Under the pieces are notes generated by a model, which had not been told where the DNA came from, made no database searches, and saw only the letters and a program-made list of their open reading frames with translations. From CAYVBN01 sp964538565 (GTDB taxonomy: Bacteria; Pseudomonadota; Alphaproteobacteria; Rhizobiales; Xanthobacteraceae), in assembly GCA_964538565.1 (NCBI GenBank), contig CAZIGW010000005.1, positions 1 through 19,306 of the forward strand: DNA of 19,306 nt, written 5' to 3'. Position numbers and translations under genes: made by a program. Of this stretch, positions 1 through 8,404 are shown piece by piece; within the stretch, counting starts at the first letter, position 1, and the number at the start of each line of letters is the position of its first letter.

Positions 1-261
1 ATCGTGTCGACGCTGGCATCCGGAGGCAGGACGACGTTGCACGTGCGCGGAAACGGGCCGGCCCTGCACGAGCCCGAAGCCGATCTCGCGCCGTCCGGTC
101 CCGGCGTCGGCGCTTTGATCCGCAGAACCGACGAACTGCCGCTCGGCCTCGCGCTCGTGCGCGCCCTCGCCGAGGCGAACGGCGCGATTTTCCGCATTCT
201 CCGCAGGCCGGACCGCGCATGCGTCATGGAAATCCAGTTTGCGACCGGCCGCGCCGGCTGA
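1..261 (+). CDS. Sensor histidine kinase, C-terminal fragment (5' end outside window)
   Basis: The reading frame is open from the first base and ends at TGA 259-261, so only about the last 86 residues of a longer protein are visible. The segment PLGLALVRALAEANGA resembles the G2 box of the HATPase_c ATP-binding domain of sensor histidine kinases, followed by the usual closing strand (ending VMEIQF). The common GxGLGL pattern is degenerate here: a proline stands where the second glycine is expected. The EAN-x-A-x-F-x-I pattern after the box reminds me of PAS-containing histidine kinases of Hyphomicrobiales, but that is a recollection of family resemblance, not a test. No H box or sensor region is in the window, so signal and partner are unknown. 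The next gene on the same strand starts 131 bases downstream. The call of a kinase ATPase domain is fairly safe; activity is not. Confidence 0.65.
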   Translation: MVSTLASGGRTTLHVRGNGPALHEPEADLAPSGPGVGALIRRTDELPLGLALVRALAEANGAIFRILRRPDRACVMEIQFATGRAG

Positions 262-299
262 GTTTTCGCGGAAATTGCGGCACGTTGATATTTTGGTGA

Positions 300-314
300 T
301 CGCGCTTCGCGCGA
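300..314. terminator. Small GC-rich hairpin after the histidine kinase gene
   Basis: A perfect 6-bp stem (TCGCGC/GCGCGA) with a TTC loop lies 39 bases after the kinase stop codon. No T-run follows on either strand, so it is not a canonical rho-independent terminator. It may be an mRNA 3'-end structure or chance in GC-rich DNA. Nothing else is recognisable between 262 and 382. Confidence 0.25.
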
Positions 315-392
315 GTACGCACCCGCGGCGGAATGCGCTAGGCTGTCGGGCTCGGGTTCGCGCGGTTGGGGGCGGACCTCATGGAGGTTGGC

Positions 393-1139
393 ATGACACG
401 GGCGCGCCGGGTGCTCTCGGCCTTCGTGGTGGTGTTGGCGCTCTTGCACGTGACGGCGGTGCGTGCGGAGGATTCGGTCGATCTGCTGCTCGTTCTCGCA
501 GCCGACGTGTCGCGCAGCGTCGATGCGCCCAAGTTCCAGTTGCAGCGGGAGGGTTACGCGGCGGCGATCTCCGATCCGCAGGTTCTCAACGCGATCCGCT
601 CCGGCGCCAACGGCCAGATCGCGCTTTGTTTCGTCGAATGGTCGGGGATCGGCTCGCAGAAGCTCGTGATCGACTGGACGCTGGTCCGCGATGCGGCCTC
701 GGCCCGCCGGTTCGGCGACCAGGTGCTCGAGGCGCCGCGCTCCTTCGCCGATCGGACCTCGATCAGTTCGGGCATCGACTTCGCCATGACCCAGTTCGAT
801 CGTGCGCCGTTCAAGTCGCCGCGTCGGACCATCGACGTCTCCGGCGACGGCACGAACAATTCGGGGCGGGACGTGACGCTGGCGCGCGACGACGCCGTGG
901 CGAAGGGCGTGACGATCAACGGGCTCGTCATTCTGAGCGACCGCCCGTTGCCCTGGAACGTGGAGCACACCAATCCGCCGGGCGGCCTCGCCAAGTACTA
1001 TCGCGACAACGTGGTCGGCGGTCCGGGCGCATTCGTCATGGTGGCGGAGAACTTCGACTCGTTCGGGCAGGCGATCATCAAGAAGCTGATCGCCGAGATC
1101 GCCGCCGCCTCTGCCCGGACGCGCGCGGCGGCGCGCTGA
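393..1139 (+). CDS. Secreted DUF1194 (VWA-like) domain protein
   Basis: The product is 248 aa. I chose ATG 393 because GGAGG at 383-387 lies 5 bases upstream; earlier in-frame starts (TTG 366, ATG 381) would include or precede that ribosome site. Residues 1-25 form a clear Sec signal peptide (basic MTRARR, a hydrophobic core, then VRA before EDSVD), so the mature protein should be periplasmic or exported. The rest matches DUF1194: a VDLLLVLAADVSRSVD strand with a MIDAS-like DxSxS motif (D38, S40, S42), VEWSG at 81-85, DRTSISSGID around 120-129 and SGDGTNNSG at 150-158. These positions suit metal coordination in a von Willebrand factor A fold. The biological role of DUF1194 proteins is not known to me. 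The gene stands alone, converging on minE, with a stable hairpin between them. Confidence 0.85.
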   Translation: MTRARRVLSAFVVVLALLHVTAVRAEDSVDLLLVLAADVSRSVDAPKFQLQREGYAAAISDPQVLNAIRSGANGQIALCFVEWSGIGSQKLVIDWTLVRDAASARRFGDQVLEAPRSFADRTSISSGIDFAMTQFDRAPFKSPRRTIDVSGDGTNNSGRDVTLARDDAVAKGVTINGLVILSDRPLPWNVEHTNPPGGLAKYYRDNVVGGPGAFVMVAENFDSFGQAIIKKLIAEIAAASARTRAAAR

Positions 1140-1160
1140 GACGGGAGCGGACATCGCCCG

Positions 1161-1195
1161 GCCGGCGCGCCTGCCCCGAAGGTCAGGCGCGCGGC
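1161..1195. terminator. Strong hairpin with UUCG loop at the DUF1194/minE convergent junction
   Basis: GCGCGCCTG at 1165-1173 pairs perfectly with CAGGCGCGC at 1184-1192. The stem is extended outward by GCC/GGC across one bulged base. Read on the minus strand it continues inward through an A/G mismatch and two C-G pairs to a cUUCGg tetraloop, a very stable RNA loop. The minE stop codon (TGA, 1183-1185) lies inside the structure. No T-run follows, so it is either a rho-independent-like terminator of weak class or a 3' stabiliser of the minCDE message; it could also act on the DUF1194 message. Confidence 0.6.
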
Positions 1196-1455
1196 ACCAG
1201 CATGGTGGCGAAGGAATTGGGAATCTCGACTTCGATCTCGAGGGTCGACATCACCTCGCCCCGATCCATTTTCACCTGCACCCGGTCACGCTCCACGCGC
1301 ACGTGCCGTGCAACCGCGGCCAGGATCTCGTCGCGGAGAAGAGCCACCAGGTCGGTCTGACCGGCAATGCTGCGCTCGTGCGCCAACAGGATCTGCAGAC
1401 GTTCGCGCGCGATCGGAGCCGACATGCGTCGTCGCAGCGGATTGAGAAAATTCAT
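1183..1455 (-). CDS. minE: Cell division topological specificity factor MinE
   Basis: The protein is 90 aa, the normal size for MinE. MinE stimulates the MinD ATPase and drives MinCD away from midcell, so that FtsZ rings form only at the cell centre. The N-terminal part has the membrane-targeting start MNFLNPL and the MinD-contact segment (RERLQILLAHERS, residues 17-29), comparable to RLQIIVAERR in E. coli. The rest is the MinE topological specificity domain with RDEILAAVARHV (41-52) and the closing LEIEVEIP strand (72-79). The start ATG (1453-1455 on the plus strand) overlaps the minD stop by 4 bases (ATGA), which argues for translational coupling. The frame stays open upstream inside minD, but that is a shadow. 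The stop codon lies within a strong hairpin. Confidence 0.95.
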   Translation of the reverse strand: MNFLNPLRRRMSAPIARERLQILLAHERSIAGQTDLVALLRDEILAAVARHVRVERDRVQVKMDRGEVMSTLEIEVEIPNSFATMLVPRA

Positions 1456-2267
1456 GCGGCTCTCCGTCCGAACAGCTTGTCCAGCAAGCCCTTTTTGTCG
1501 CTCGGGATGCTCATGGGCACGATCTCTCCCCTGAGCCTCTTGGCGGCGTCGAAGTAGGCGAGAGCGGGCGCGCTCGACGGATTGCTCAGCGTGACGGGCG
1601 TGCCCACGTTCGAGGCGCGCAGCACCTCCTCGCTCTCCGGCACGATGCCGACCAGCGGCACCGAGAGGATTTCCAGCACGTCCTCGATGTTCATCATGTC
1701 GCCGCGCGCCGCGCGCGTCGTGTCGTAGCGGGTGATGAGGAGATGCTTCTCGACGCGCTCGCCTTTCTCGGCCTTCTCGGTCTTGGAATCGAGCAGCCCG
1801 ATGATGCGGTCGGAATCGCGCACCGAGGAGACTTCCGGATTGACGACGATGACGGCGGCGTCGGCGTGCCGCATGGCGAGCGTCGCCCCGCGCTCGATGC
1901 CGGCCGGACTGTCGCAGATCACCCAATCGAACTTCTCGCGCAACTCGGCGATCACGCCGGCGACCCCCTCGGCGGTGAGGGCGTCCTTGTCGCGCGTCTG
2001 CGAGGCGGCGAGCAGCGACAGGTTGTCGATACGCTTGTCGCGAATGAGCGCCTGCGGAATCTTGCAGACTCCCTGGACGACATTGATCAGGTCGTAGACG
2101 ACCCGCCGTTCCGCCCCCATCACCAGATCGAGATTGCGCAAGCCGACGTCGAAATCGACGACGACCACGTTCTGGCCGCCTTGCGCGAGGGCGGCGCCCA
2201 GGGCGGCGGTGGACGTTGTCTTGCCGACCCCGCCCTTGCCGGACGTCACCACGAGAACCTTGGCCAT
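1452..2267 (-). CDS. minD: Septum site-determining ATPase MinD
   Basis: The protein is 271 aa, the usual MinD length. MinD is a deviant Walker A ATPase that dimerises on ATP, binds the membrane, and recruits MinC and then MinE. Visible motifs: KGGVGKTT at residues 11-18 (deviant Walker A with signature lysine K11), VDFDVGLRNLD at 37-47 (switch I region), CDSPAGIE at 118-125 (switch II/Walker B), and a C-terminal amphipathic membrane-targeting helix (KKGLLDKLFGRR). The start is well supported: AGGAGGT at 2276-2282 on the plus-strand coordinates lies 8 bases upstream of the ATG. The gene follows minC by 24 bases and overlaps minE by 4, so the three form one operon. Confidence 0.97.
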   Translation of the reverse strand: MAKVLVVTSGKGGVGKTTSTAALGAALAQGGQNVVVVDFDVGLRNLDLVMGAERRVVYDLINVVQGVCKIPQALIRDKRIDNLSLLAASQTRDKDALTAEGVAGVIAELREKFDWVICDSPAGIERGATLAMRHADAAVIVVNPEVSSVRDSDRIIGLLDSKTEKAEKGERVEKHLLITRYDTTRAARGDMMNIEDVLEILSVPLVGIVPESEEVLRASNVGTPVTLSNPSSAPALAYFDAAKRLRGEIVPMSIPSDKKGLLDKLFGRRAA

Positions 2268-2291
2268 TTTGATCGACCTCCTACGCTGGTC

Positions 2292-3005
2292 CTAATCCAA
2301 AGGTGCAATTCGCATCGTTTCGCCTTCGAGCCACGCCTGGACCGGCCGGCTGCGGAGGTTCGGGTCCATTTCATCGGCCGTGCGATAGAGCCCGTCGATT
2401 GCGATCAACTCCGCTTCGATCCGGCTGCAGAAGATCCGCGCACGCGCATTTCCCGCCGAGCCCGCGAGTGCGCGGCCGCGCAGCGCGCCGTAGACGTGGA
2501 TCGATCCACCGGCGATCACCTCGGCGCCCGAGGCGACGGAGCCGAGCACGGTGACGTCGCCGTTGGGAAAAACGACCGATTGGCCCGAACGCACCGGGTC
2601 TTCGAGCAGCAGCGACGTGGACTGCGGCGAAGGCGGCGCCGCGGGCGCCGGTTTTTCCTTGGCGGAGGGTGCCAGCACCTCGACGGTCCCGGCGCTGCGG
2701 CCGCCGCGAAGCACAGGCGGCAGGCCGGGAGCATTCCACCCGGCGTCCACTCCCTCGAGACCCATGATCCGGATGTCGCGGGCGCGCAGGTCCTCGATCA
2801 GACGAAGGACCTCGGCCTTGCCGAGATCGGCGCCGGTCAAGTCGAGAACCACCGGCCTGCCGACGAAGAAGCCGACGGAACGGCCGATCCAGTCGTCGAG
2901 TTCGGCAAGCCAATCGGCAAGAGGCGGCTCCGGCGTGAGCGCGAACGCCATGTAGGAGCGACCCCGGAAACGCATCGGCTGGCGGCGGTGAGCTACGCTG
3001 GACAC
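2292..3005 (-). CDS. minC: Septum site-determining protein MinC
   Basis: The product is 237 aa. MinC blocks FtsZ assembly away from midcell when held at the membrane by MinD. The N-terminal MinC_N domain covers about residues 10-100, followed by a Pro/Ala-rich linker (about 105-132) and the MinC_C beta-helix domain from about 134. MinC_C carries the conserved RSGQ (139-142), the GGSIHVYG turn (166-173) and GNARARIFCSRIEAEL. I use the GTG start at 3005 because the RQPMRFRGRSY stretch just after it looks conserved in related MinC proteins; a GAGGG sits only 4 bases upstream. An ATG at residue 11 (2975) is the alternative and has no good ribosome site. It is the first gene of minCDE, and a CtrA-type box lies 53 bases upstream of the start. 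Confidence 0.95.
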   Translation of the reverse strand: MSSVAHRRQPMRFRGRSYMAFALTPEPPLADWLAELDDWIGRSVGFFVGRPVVLDLTGADLGKAEVLRLIEDLRARDIRIMGLEGVDAGWNAPGLPPVLRGGRSAGTVEVLAPSAKEKPAPAAPPSPQSTSLLLEDPVRSGQSVVFPNGDVTVLGSVASGAEVIAGGSIHVYGALRGRALAGSAGNARARIFCSRIEAELIAIDGLYRTADEMDPNLRSRPVQAWLEGETMRIAPLD

Positions 3006-3057
3006 GGGACCCTCACTGTTACCAGCCCCCCAGAACGGGCATTTGGGCTGCGTATGA

Positions 3058-3072
3058 TTAACAAAGGGTTAA
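3058..3072 (-). promoter_or_regulatory. CtrA-type binding box (TTAA-N7-TTAA) upstream of minC
   Basis: The plus strand reads TTAACAAAGGGTTAA, a perfect TTAA-N7-TTAA full CtrA consensus, inside a slightly larger palindrome GATTAAC-AAAGG-GTTAATC (3056-3074). It lies 53-67 bases upstream of the minC start codon. A/T tetramer pairs of this kind stand out in such GC-rich DNA. CtrA is the cell-cycle master regulator of Alphaproteobacteria, and in Sinorhizobium meliloti it is reported to regulate the Min system negatively. I could not assign a convincing -35/-10 pair, so activation versus repression is open. Confidence 0.65.
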
Positions 3073-3082
3073 TCGCCGGTGC

Positions 3083-3134
3083 GCGATGCCACGGGCGACA
3101 GGCCGGCGCGCGTCGCAAGGCCACGTGGCATCGC
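3083..3134. repeat. Long inverted repeat between acetoacetyl-CoA synthetase and minC
   Basis: An 11-bp perfect inverted repeat, GCGATGCCACG (3083-3093) and CGTGGCATCGC (3124-3134), flanks 30 bases that themselves contain a 5-bp stem (GCGAC 3095-3099 with GTCGC 3112-3116). The right arm overlaps a CCACGTGG palindrome. No T-run follows on either strand. It lies 9 bases beyond the outer edge of the CtrA-type palindrome. It may be a terminator for the upstream synthetase gene, or an operator or leader element for minC. The rest of the 288-base gap 3006-3293 shows no gene; only a short odd palindrome (GCGCGAATCGCGC) stands out. Confidence 0.45.
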
Positions 3135-3293
3135 CGGAATTCCCGGCGCGGAGCAAGCGGATCGTGGGCGGTAAGCAGCGCCGGCCGAAGCGCCGGGCGG
3201 GCCTGTGGACATCACGTCTCCCGGCCTGCGGCGCGAATCGCGCGCGGAGCCGATGGATGTCTCTCGATCAGAAGAGGGTCGCGCCGCGCCGGC

Positions 3294-5255
<1,962 letters not shown>

Positions 5256-5375
5256 ACTGCCCTCCTCACCGACGGTGCCCGCGCGACCAATTTGGGTAAA
5301 AGCGCGGGAAAGCCGAAGATATCCACCGCCGCTCCGGTTCCATGGCCCCAAAAGCGACACAGAGGCCGGTCACGG

Positions 5376-5403
5376 TTGCGCGCACCACGTCGGTCGGTAT
5401 AGT
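5376..5403 (+). promoter_or_regulatory. Candidate sigma-70 type promoter for the AsmA-family gene
   Basis: TTGCGC (5376-5381) and TATAGT (5398-5403) are separated by 16 bases. The predicted start of transcription would lie about 30 bases upstream of the chosen GTG start of the AsmA-family gene. The -10 element matches five of six consensus bases; the -35 matches four of six. It sits in the 187-base divergent space between two genes. Confidence 0.4.
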
Positions 5404-5442
5404 CCAACCGGCGGTTGGCAAGAATACTGGATCTTACATCCT

Positions 5443-7410
5443 GTGGTGGCGACCTCCGGCTTCAAGCGTCTGGGATTTGCGATTGTAGCGCTGGTCGCGG
5501 CCGGATGTGTCGCGGTAGGCCTCGCCTCCTTCCTGATTCCCGCCGACGCCGCGCGCGACGCCGTCAAGGCGGAGATCCGGGCCGTCACCGGCTTCGATCC
5601 GGTGGTGCGCGGGCCCGTCACGGTCTCGCTGTTTCCCTCCGGAACGGTCAGCTTCGCCAACGTGGTGCTCGGCGACGACCAGGATCGTGAGCCTGCGTTC
5701 GCCGCCGAAGGCCTGATCGCGCATCTGCGGTTCTTTCCGCTGTTCGTCGGCCGCGTCGAAGTGTCGGACGTGACGCTGGTTCGCCCGACCATCGCCATCG
5801 TCTACAACGCCGAGGGCCAGTCGAATTGGTCGGCCCTGATCGATACCCTGACGCGCACGCTCAAGCCGGATGCCAAGAACACCGGGGGCGTCGTGTCGTT
5901 CTCCGAAATGAAGATCGCCGACGGCACGATCGTGATCCGCGACGCGGCGCACAAGCTCTCGGAAAAGCTCACCGGCGTCGAATTCGCGCTCGCTTGGCCG
6001 TCGATCTCCAAGAGCTTCGGCGCGACCGGTCGTTTCGTGTGGCACGACCAGCCGGTCGATGCGAGCCTGACCCTGAGCGACTTCCTCTCTGCGCTCAGCG
6101 GCGACCGTTCCGGATTGAAATTTCGCCTGAGCGGCAGTCCGCTCAAGGCCGCCTTCGACGGCTTCATGAGTCGGCGGCCCACGCTCAAGATCGAGGGCAC
6201 GCTGGCGGCCGACGCCCCCTCGCTGCGCGACGCGCTGCGCTGGGCCGGCGAAAAGCCCTGGCCGGGCGGCGGGTTCGGCCATTTCGCCCTCAAGGCGCAG
6301 ACCAGCGTGGTCGGCGGGACGATCGGACTGTCGGGCGTCAACGTCGAACTCGACGGGAACACGGCCGAGGGAGTCCTGACCTACGCGATCGACGGTCGGC
6401 GCACCCTGCAGGGAACGCTGGCGGTCGAGGGGCTCGACCTCACGCCCTACATTTCCACGGTTCGGCTGCTCGCGGTGAACGCGCGCGACTGGGACCGCAT
6501 GCCGATCGTGCTCGACGGATTGATGGATTTCGACGTCGACCTGCGGCTTTCCGCGGCGCACGTGACGTTGGGCAACGCCCGGCTCGGCCGCACCGCGGTC
6601 GCGGCCAATCTGCGCAGCGGCCGCCTGGTGGTGACGGTCGGCGAATCGCAAGCCTTCAGCGGCATCATCAAGGGCTCGTTCGGGCTCGCCAAATCGGATC
6701 CCGGCGCCGACGTGAAGGCGCAGATGACGTTCACCGATGTCGACCTGGAGAGCTGCCTCGGCGAGCTGTTCAACCTGCGCCGGGTCGAGGGCAAAGGCGA
6801 TCTCGCCTTGAACATGGAGGGCTCGGGCGCCAACGTCTTCGCCGTCACGCGCACGCTCAACGGGACCGCGAGCCTGGTCGGCCGCCGGGGCGCGCTTGTC
6901 GGGCTCGACGTCGAGCAACTGCTGCGGCGGCTCGAACGGCGCCCGCTCTCCGGCGGCGGCGAATTCCGCGGCGGCCGCACGCCGTTCGACAAGCTCAGCG
7001 TGAACCTGAAGATCACGGACGGCACCGCTTCCGTCGAGAGCATGCGCTTCGACAGCACGGCCATCCGCCTGGGCCTGGCGGGCTCGGCGTCCATCCCGAC
7101 CCGCGAACTCGACCTCAAGGGCACGGCCGGCCTGTTGACCAGCGCGGGCGGCTCCGCATTCGAGCTGCCGTTCGTGGTTCAGGGTCCGTGGGACGATCCC
7201 ATCATGCTGCCCGACACGCAGATCCTGCTGCGGCGCTCCGGCGCGGTGGCGCCGTTGCTCGATGCGGTCAGGAACCGCAAGACCAGTCATGCGCTGCGAT
7301 CGGCAATCGACCGGCTGACCTCGCCGCCCGGCGGCCAGGCTTCGCCGGACTCGAGCGAGGCGAAAGTCACCATCTCGCCCTCGATCGCCTTCCCGCCGAT
7401 CGGCCGCTGA
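5443..7410 (+). CDS. AsmA family protein
   Basis: From GTG 5443 the product is 655 aa. AsmA-family proteins are inner-membrane-anchored periplasmic proteins with a long beta-groove fold, linked in enterobacteria to outer-membrane assembly and phospholipid traffic. An N-terminal membrane anchor spans about residues 7-32 (after FKRLG, ending SFLIP). It is followed by the AsmA N-terminal pattern with TGFDPVVRGPVTVSLFPSG and VVLGDD, repeated beta-strand segments, and the C-terminal AsmA_2-like region from about residue 440 (GKGDLALNMEGSG, then LNGTASLVGRRGALVGLDVEQLLR). The start is uncertain: GTG 5443 and GTG 5446 both fit just before the anchor, and neither has a good ribosome site; the frame is open further upstream, but there it overlaps the synthetase gene on the other strand. 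Transcription probably comes from the 5376-5403 promoter. Confidence 0.85.
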   Translation: MVATSGFKRLGFAIVALVAAGCVAVGLASFLIPADAARDAVKAEIRAVTGFDPVVRGPVTVSLFPSGTVSFANVVLGDDQDREPAFAAEGLIAHLRFFPLFVGRVEVSDVTLVRPTIAIVYNAEGQSNWSALIDTLTRTLKPDAKNTGGVVSFSEMKIADGTIVIRDAAHKLSEKLTGVEFALAWPSISKSFGATGRFVWHDQPVDASLTLSDFLSALSGDRSGLKFRLSGSPLKAAFDGFMSRRPTLKIEGTLAADAPSLRDALRWAGEKPWPGGGFGHFALKAQTSVVGGTIGLSGVNVELDGNTAEGVLTYAIDGRRTLQGTLAVEGLDLTPYISTVRLLAVNARDWDRMPIVLDGLMDFDVDLRLSAAHVTLGNARLGRTAVAANLRSGRLVVTVGESQAFSGIIKGSFGLAKSDPGADVKAQMTFTDVDLESCLGELFNLRRVEGKGDLALNMEGSGANVFAVTRTLNGTASLVGRRGALVGLDVEQLLRRLERRPLSGGGEFRGGRTPFDKLSVNLKITDGTASVESMRFDSTAIRLGLAGSASIPTRELDLKGTAGLLTSAGGSAFELPFVVQGPWDDPIMLPDTQILLRRSGAVAPLLDAVRNRKTSHALRSAIDRLTSPPGGQASPDSSEAKVTISPSIAFPPIGR

Positions 7411-7536
7411 AACACCGGCTCCTCGCCGTCGTACTGGCGCGACCGACGCGTAGCGGGTCCCGGCTCGCGCATTTCGGAGCGCGATCCGCAAGATTGGAAC
7501 GCGGTTCGGCGTGGGACCGTGCCCTCATTCCGCAAC

Positions 7537-7590
7537 TTGGCGCGTGATCCCATCGGGGCACCGATTCCACCTCACCGGATCATGCGCCGA
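7537..7590. terminator. Extended inverted repeat at the AsmA/potI convergent junction
   Basis: TTGGCGCGTGATCC (7537-7550) pairs with GGATCATGCGCCGA (7577-7590) along 14 positions. Two of the pairs are G-U wobbles if read as plus-strand RNA and A/C mismatches as minus-strand RNA. Inside is a second stem ATCGG (7552-7556)/CCGAT (7561-7565) with a GGCA loop. The right arm contains the potI stop codon and its last three codons. No T-run follows. The wobble pattern suggests it folds better in the plus-strand (AsmA) transcript. The rest of 7411-7536 shows nothing beyond a 6-bp hairpin at 7465-7484. Confidence 0.5.
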
Positions 7591-8404
7591 CGAACGGCGC
7601 GCGTTCGCCGCCGCGCGCTTCGGAGCGCCGGGCGAGCCACGACGCCAGCACGACGGCAATCGTCACAATCGAGATGAGAACCGTCGAGATGGCGTTGATC
7701 TCCGGTTTCACCCCGAGCCGGATTTCCGAGTAGATCCGGATCGGCAACGTGGTCGCGCCGGGGCCCGTGGTGAAGCTGGCGATGACGAGATCGTCGAGCG
7801 AGAGCGAGAACGCGAGCAGGAACCCGGCCGCCACGCCCGGCGCGATCAGCGGAAGCGTCACGGTGAGGAAGGTCCGCAGAGGCGGGCAGCCGAGGTCCAT
7901 CGCGGCCTCCTCCAGGCTGCGGTCGAATCCGGCCAGCCGCGATTGCACGACGACTGTCACGAAGCACATCGTCAGGGTCGTGTGCGCGGCCGTGACGGTC
8001 GCAAATCCGCGGTCGAGGTTCATCGCCACGAACAGCAGTAGCAGCGAGAGCCCGGTGATCACCTCGGGCATGACGAGCGGCGCGTAGATCATCGCCGAGA
8101 ACGGCAGGCGCCCGCGAAAGCGGCCGAAGCGCGCGAGCGCGAGCGCGGCGAGCGTGCCGAGCACGGTGGCGAGCGTCGCCGAGACGACGGCGATCCCGAG
8201 CGACGGCGCGGCCGCGTCGAGCATGGCACGATCCTCGAGCAGCGCCGCGTACCAGCGCAGCGACCAGCCGCCCCACACCGTGACGAGGCGCGAGGCGTTG
8301 AACGAATAGATCACCAGGATGGTGATCGGCAGATAGAGGAACGCGAGCCCGAGTGCGACCGACGTGACGTTGAAAGCGGAGAGGCCGCGGCGCATGGTCT
8401 TCAT
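7580..8404 (-). CDS. potI: Polyamine (putrescine-type) ABC transporter permease PotI
   Basis: The product is 274 aa, matching PotI/PotC-type permeases. With PotH it forms the inner-membrane channel of a polyamine importer. Several hydrophobic segments are visible (for example VTSVALGLAFLYLPITILV near the N-terminus). The cytoplasmic EAA loop that docks onto the ATPase is clear: EEAAMDLGCPPLRTFLTVTLP, then a conserved SLSLDDLVIASFTTGP stretch typical of PotC/PotI. The ATG start (8402-8404 on the plus strand) overlaps the potH stop by 4 bases, so translation is probably coupled; a second ATG three codons later is possible. The stop codon lies in the arm of a long inverted repeat. Confidence 0.92.
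   Translation of the reverse strand: MKTMRRGLSAFNVTSVALGLAFLYLPITILVIYSFNASRLVTVWGGWSLRWYAALLEDRAMLDAAAPSLGIAVVSATLATVLGTLAALALARFGRFRGRLPFSAMIYAPLVMPEVITGLSLLLLFVAMNLDRGFATVTAAHTTLTMCFVTVVVQSRLAGFDRSLEEAAMDLGCPPLRTFLTVTLPLIAPGVAAGFLLAFSLSLDDLVIASFTTGPGATTLPIRIYSEIRLGVKPEINAISTVLISIVTIAVVLASWLARRSEARGGERAPFVGA

Noticed and set aside
239..1360. A 373-codon plus-strand frame overlapping the DUF1194 gene
   Set aside because: It is Arg/Gly-rich, overlaps the signal peptide and conserved motifs of the DUF1194 gene in another frame, and runs on into minE.
1183..1926. An extended minE frame reaching deep into minD
   Set aside because: The upstream part is an out-of-frame reading of minD. The ATG at 1455 gives a normal 90-residue MinE that overlaps the minD stop by 4 bases.
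3232..3244. The odd palindrome GCGCGAATCGCGC after the synthetase gene
   Set aside because: The stem is very short once a loop is allowed, and no T-run follows; likely chance in GC-rich DNA.
5256..5360. An N-terminal extension of acetoacetyl-CoA synthetase
   Set aside because: The extra 35 residues have no family features, whereas ATG 5255 has GGAGG at ideal spacing and the usual family start.
7465..7484. A 6-bp hairpin (TCGCGC/GCGCGA) downstream of the AsmA-family gene
   Set aside because: It has no T-run and is the sort of short GC palindrome expected by chance; the longer repeat at 7537-7590 is a better candidate.
5434..7491. A 685-codon minus-strand open frame opposite the AsmA-family gene
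   Set aside because: It lacks recognisable domains, while the plus strand encodes a membrane anchor and AsmA features.
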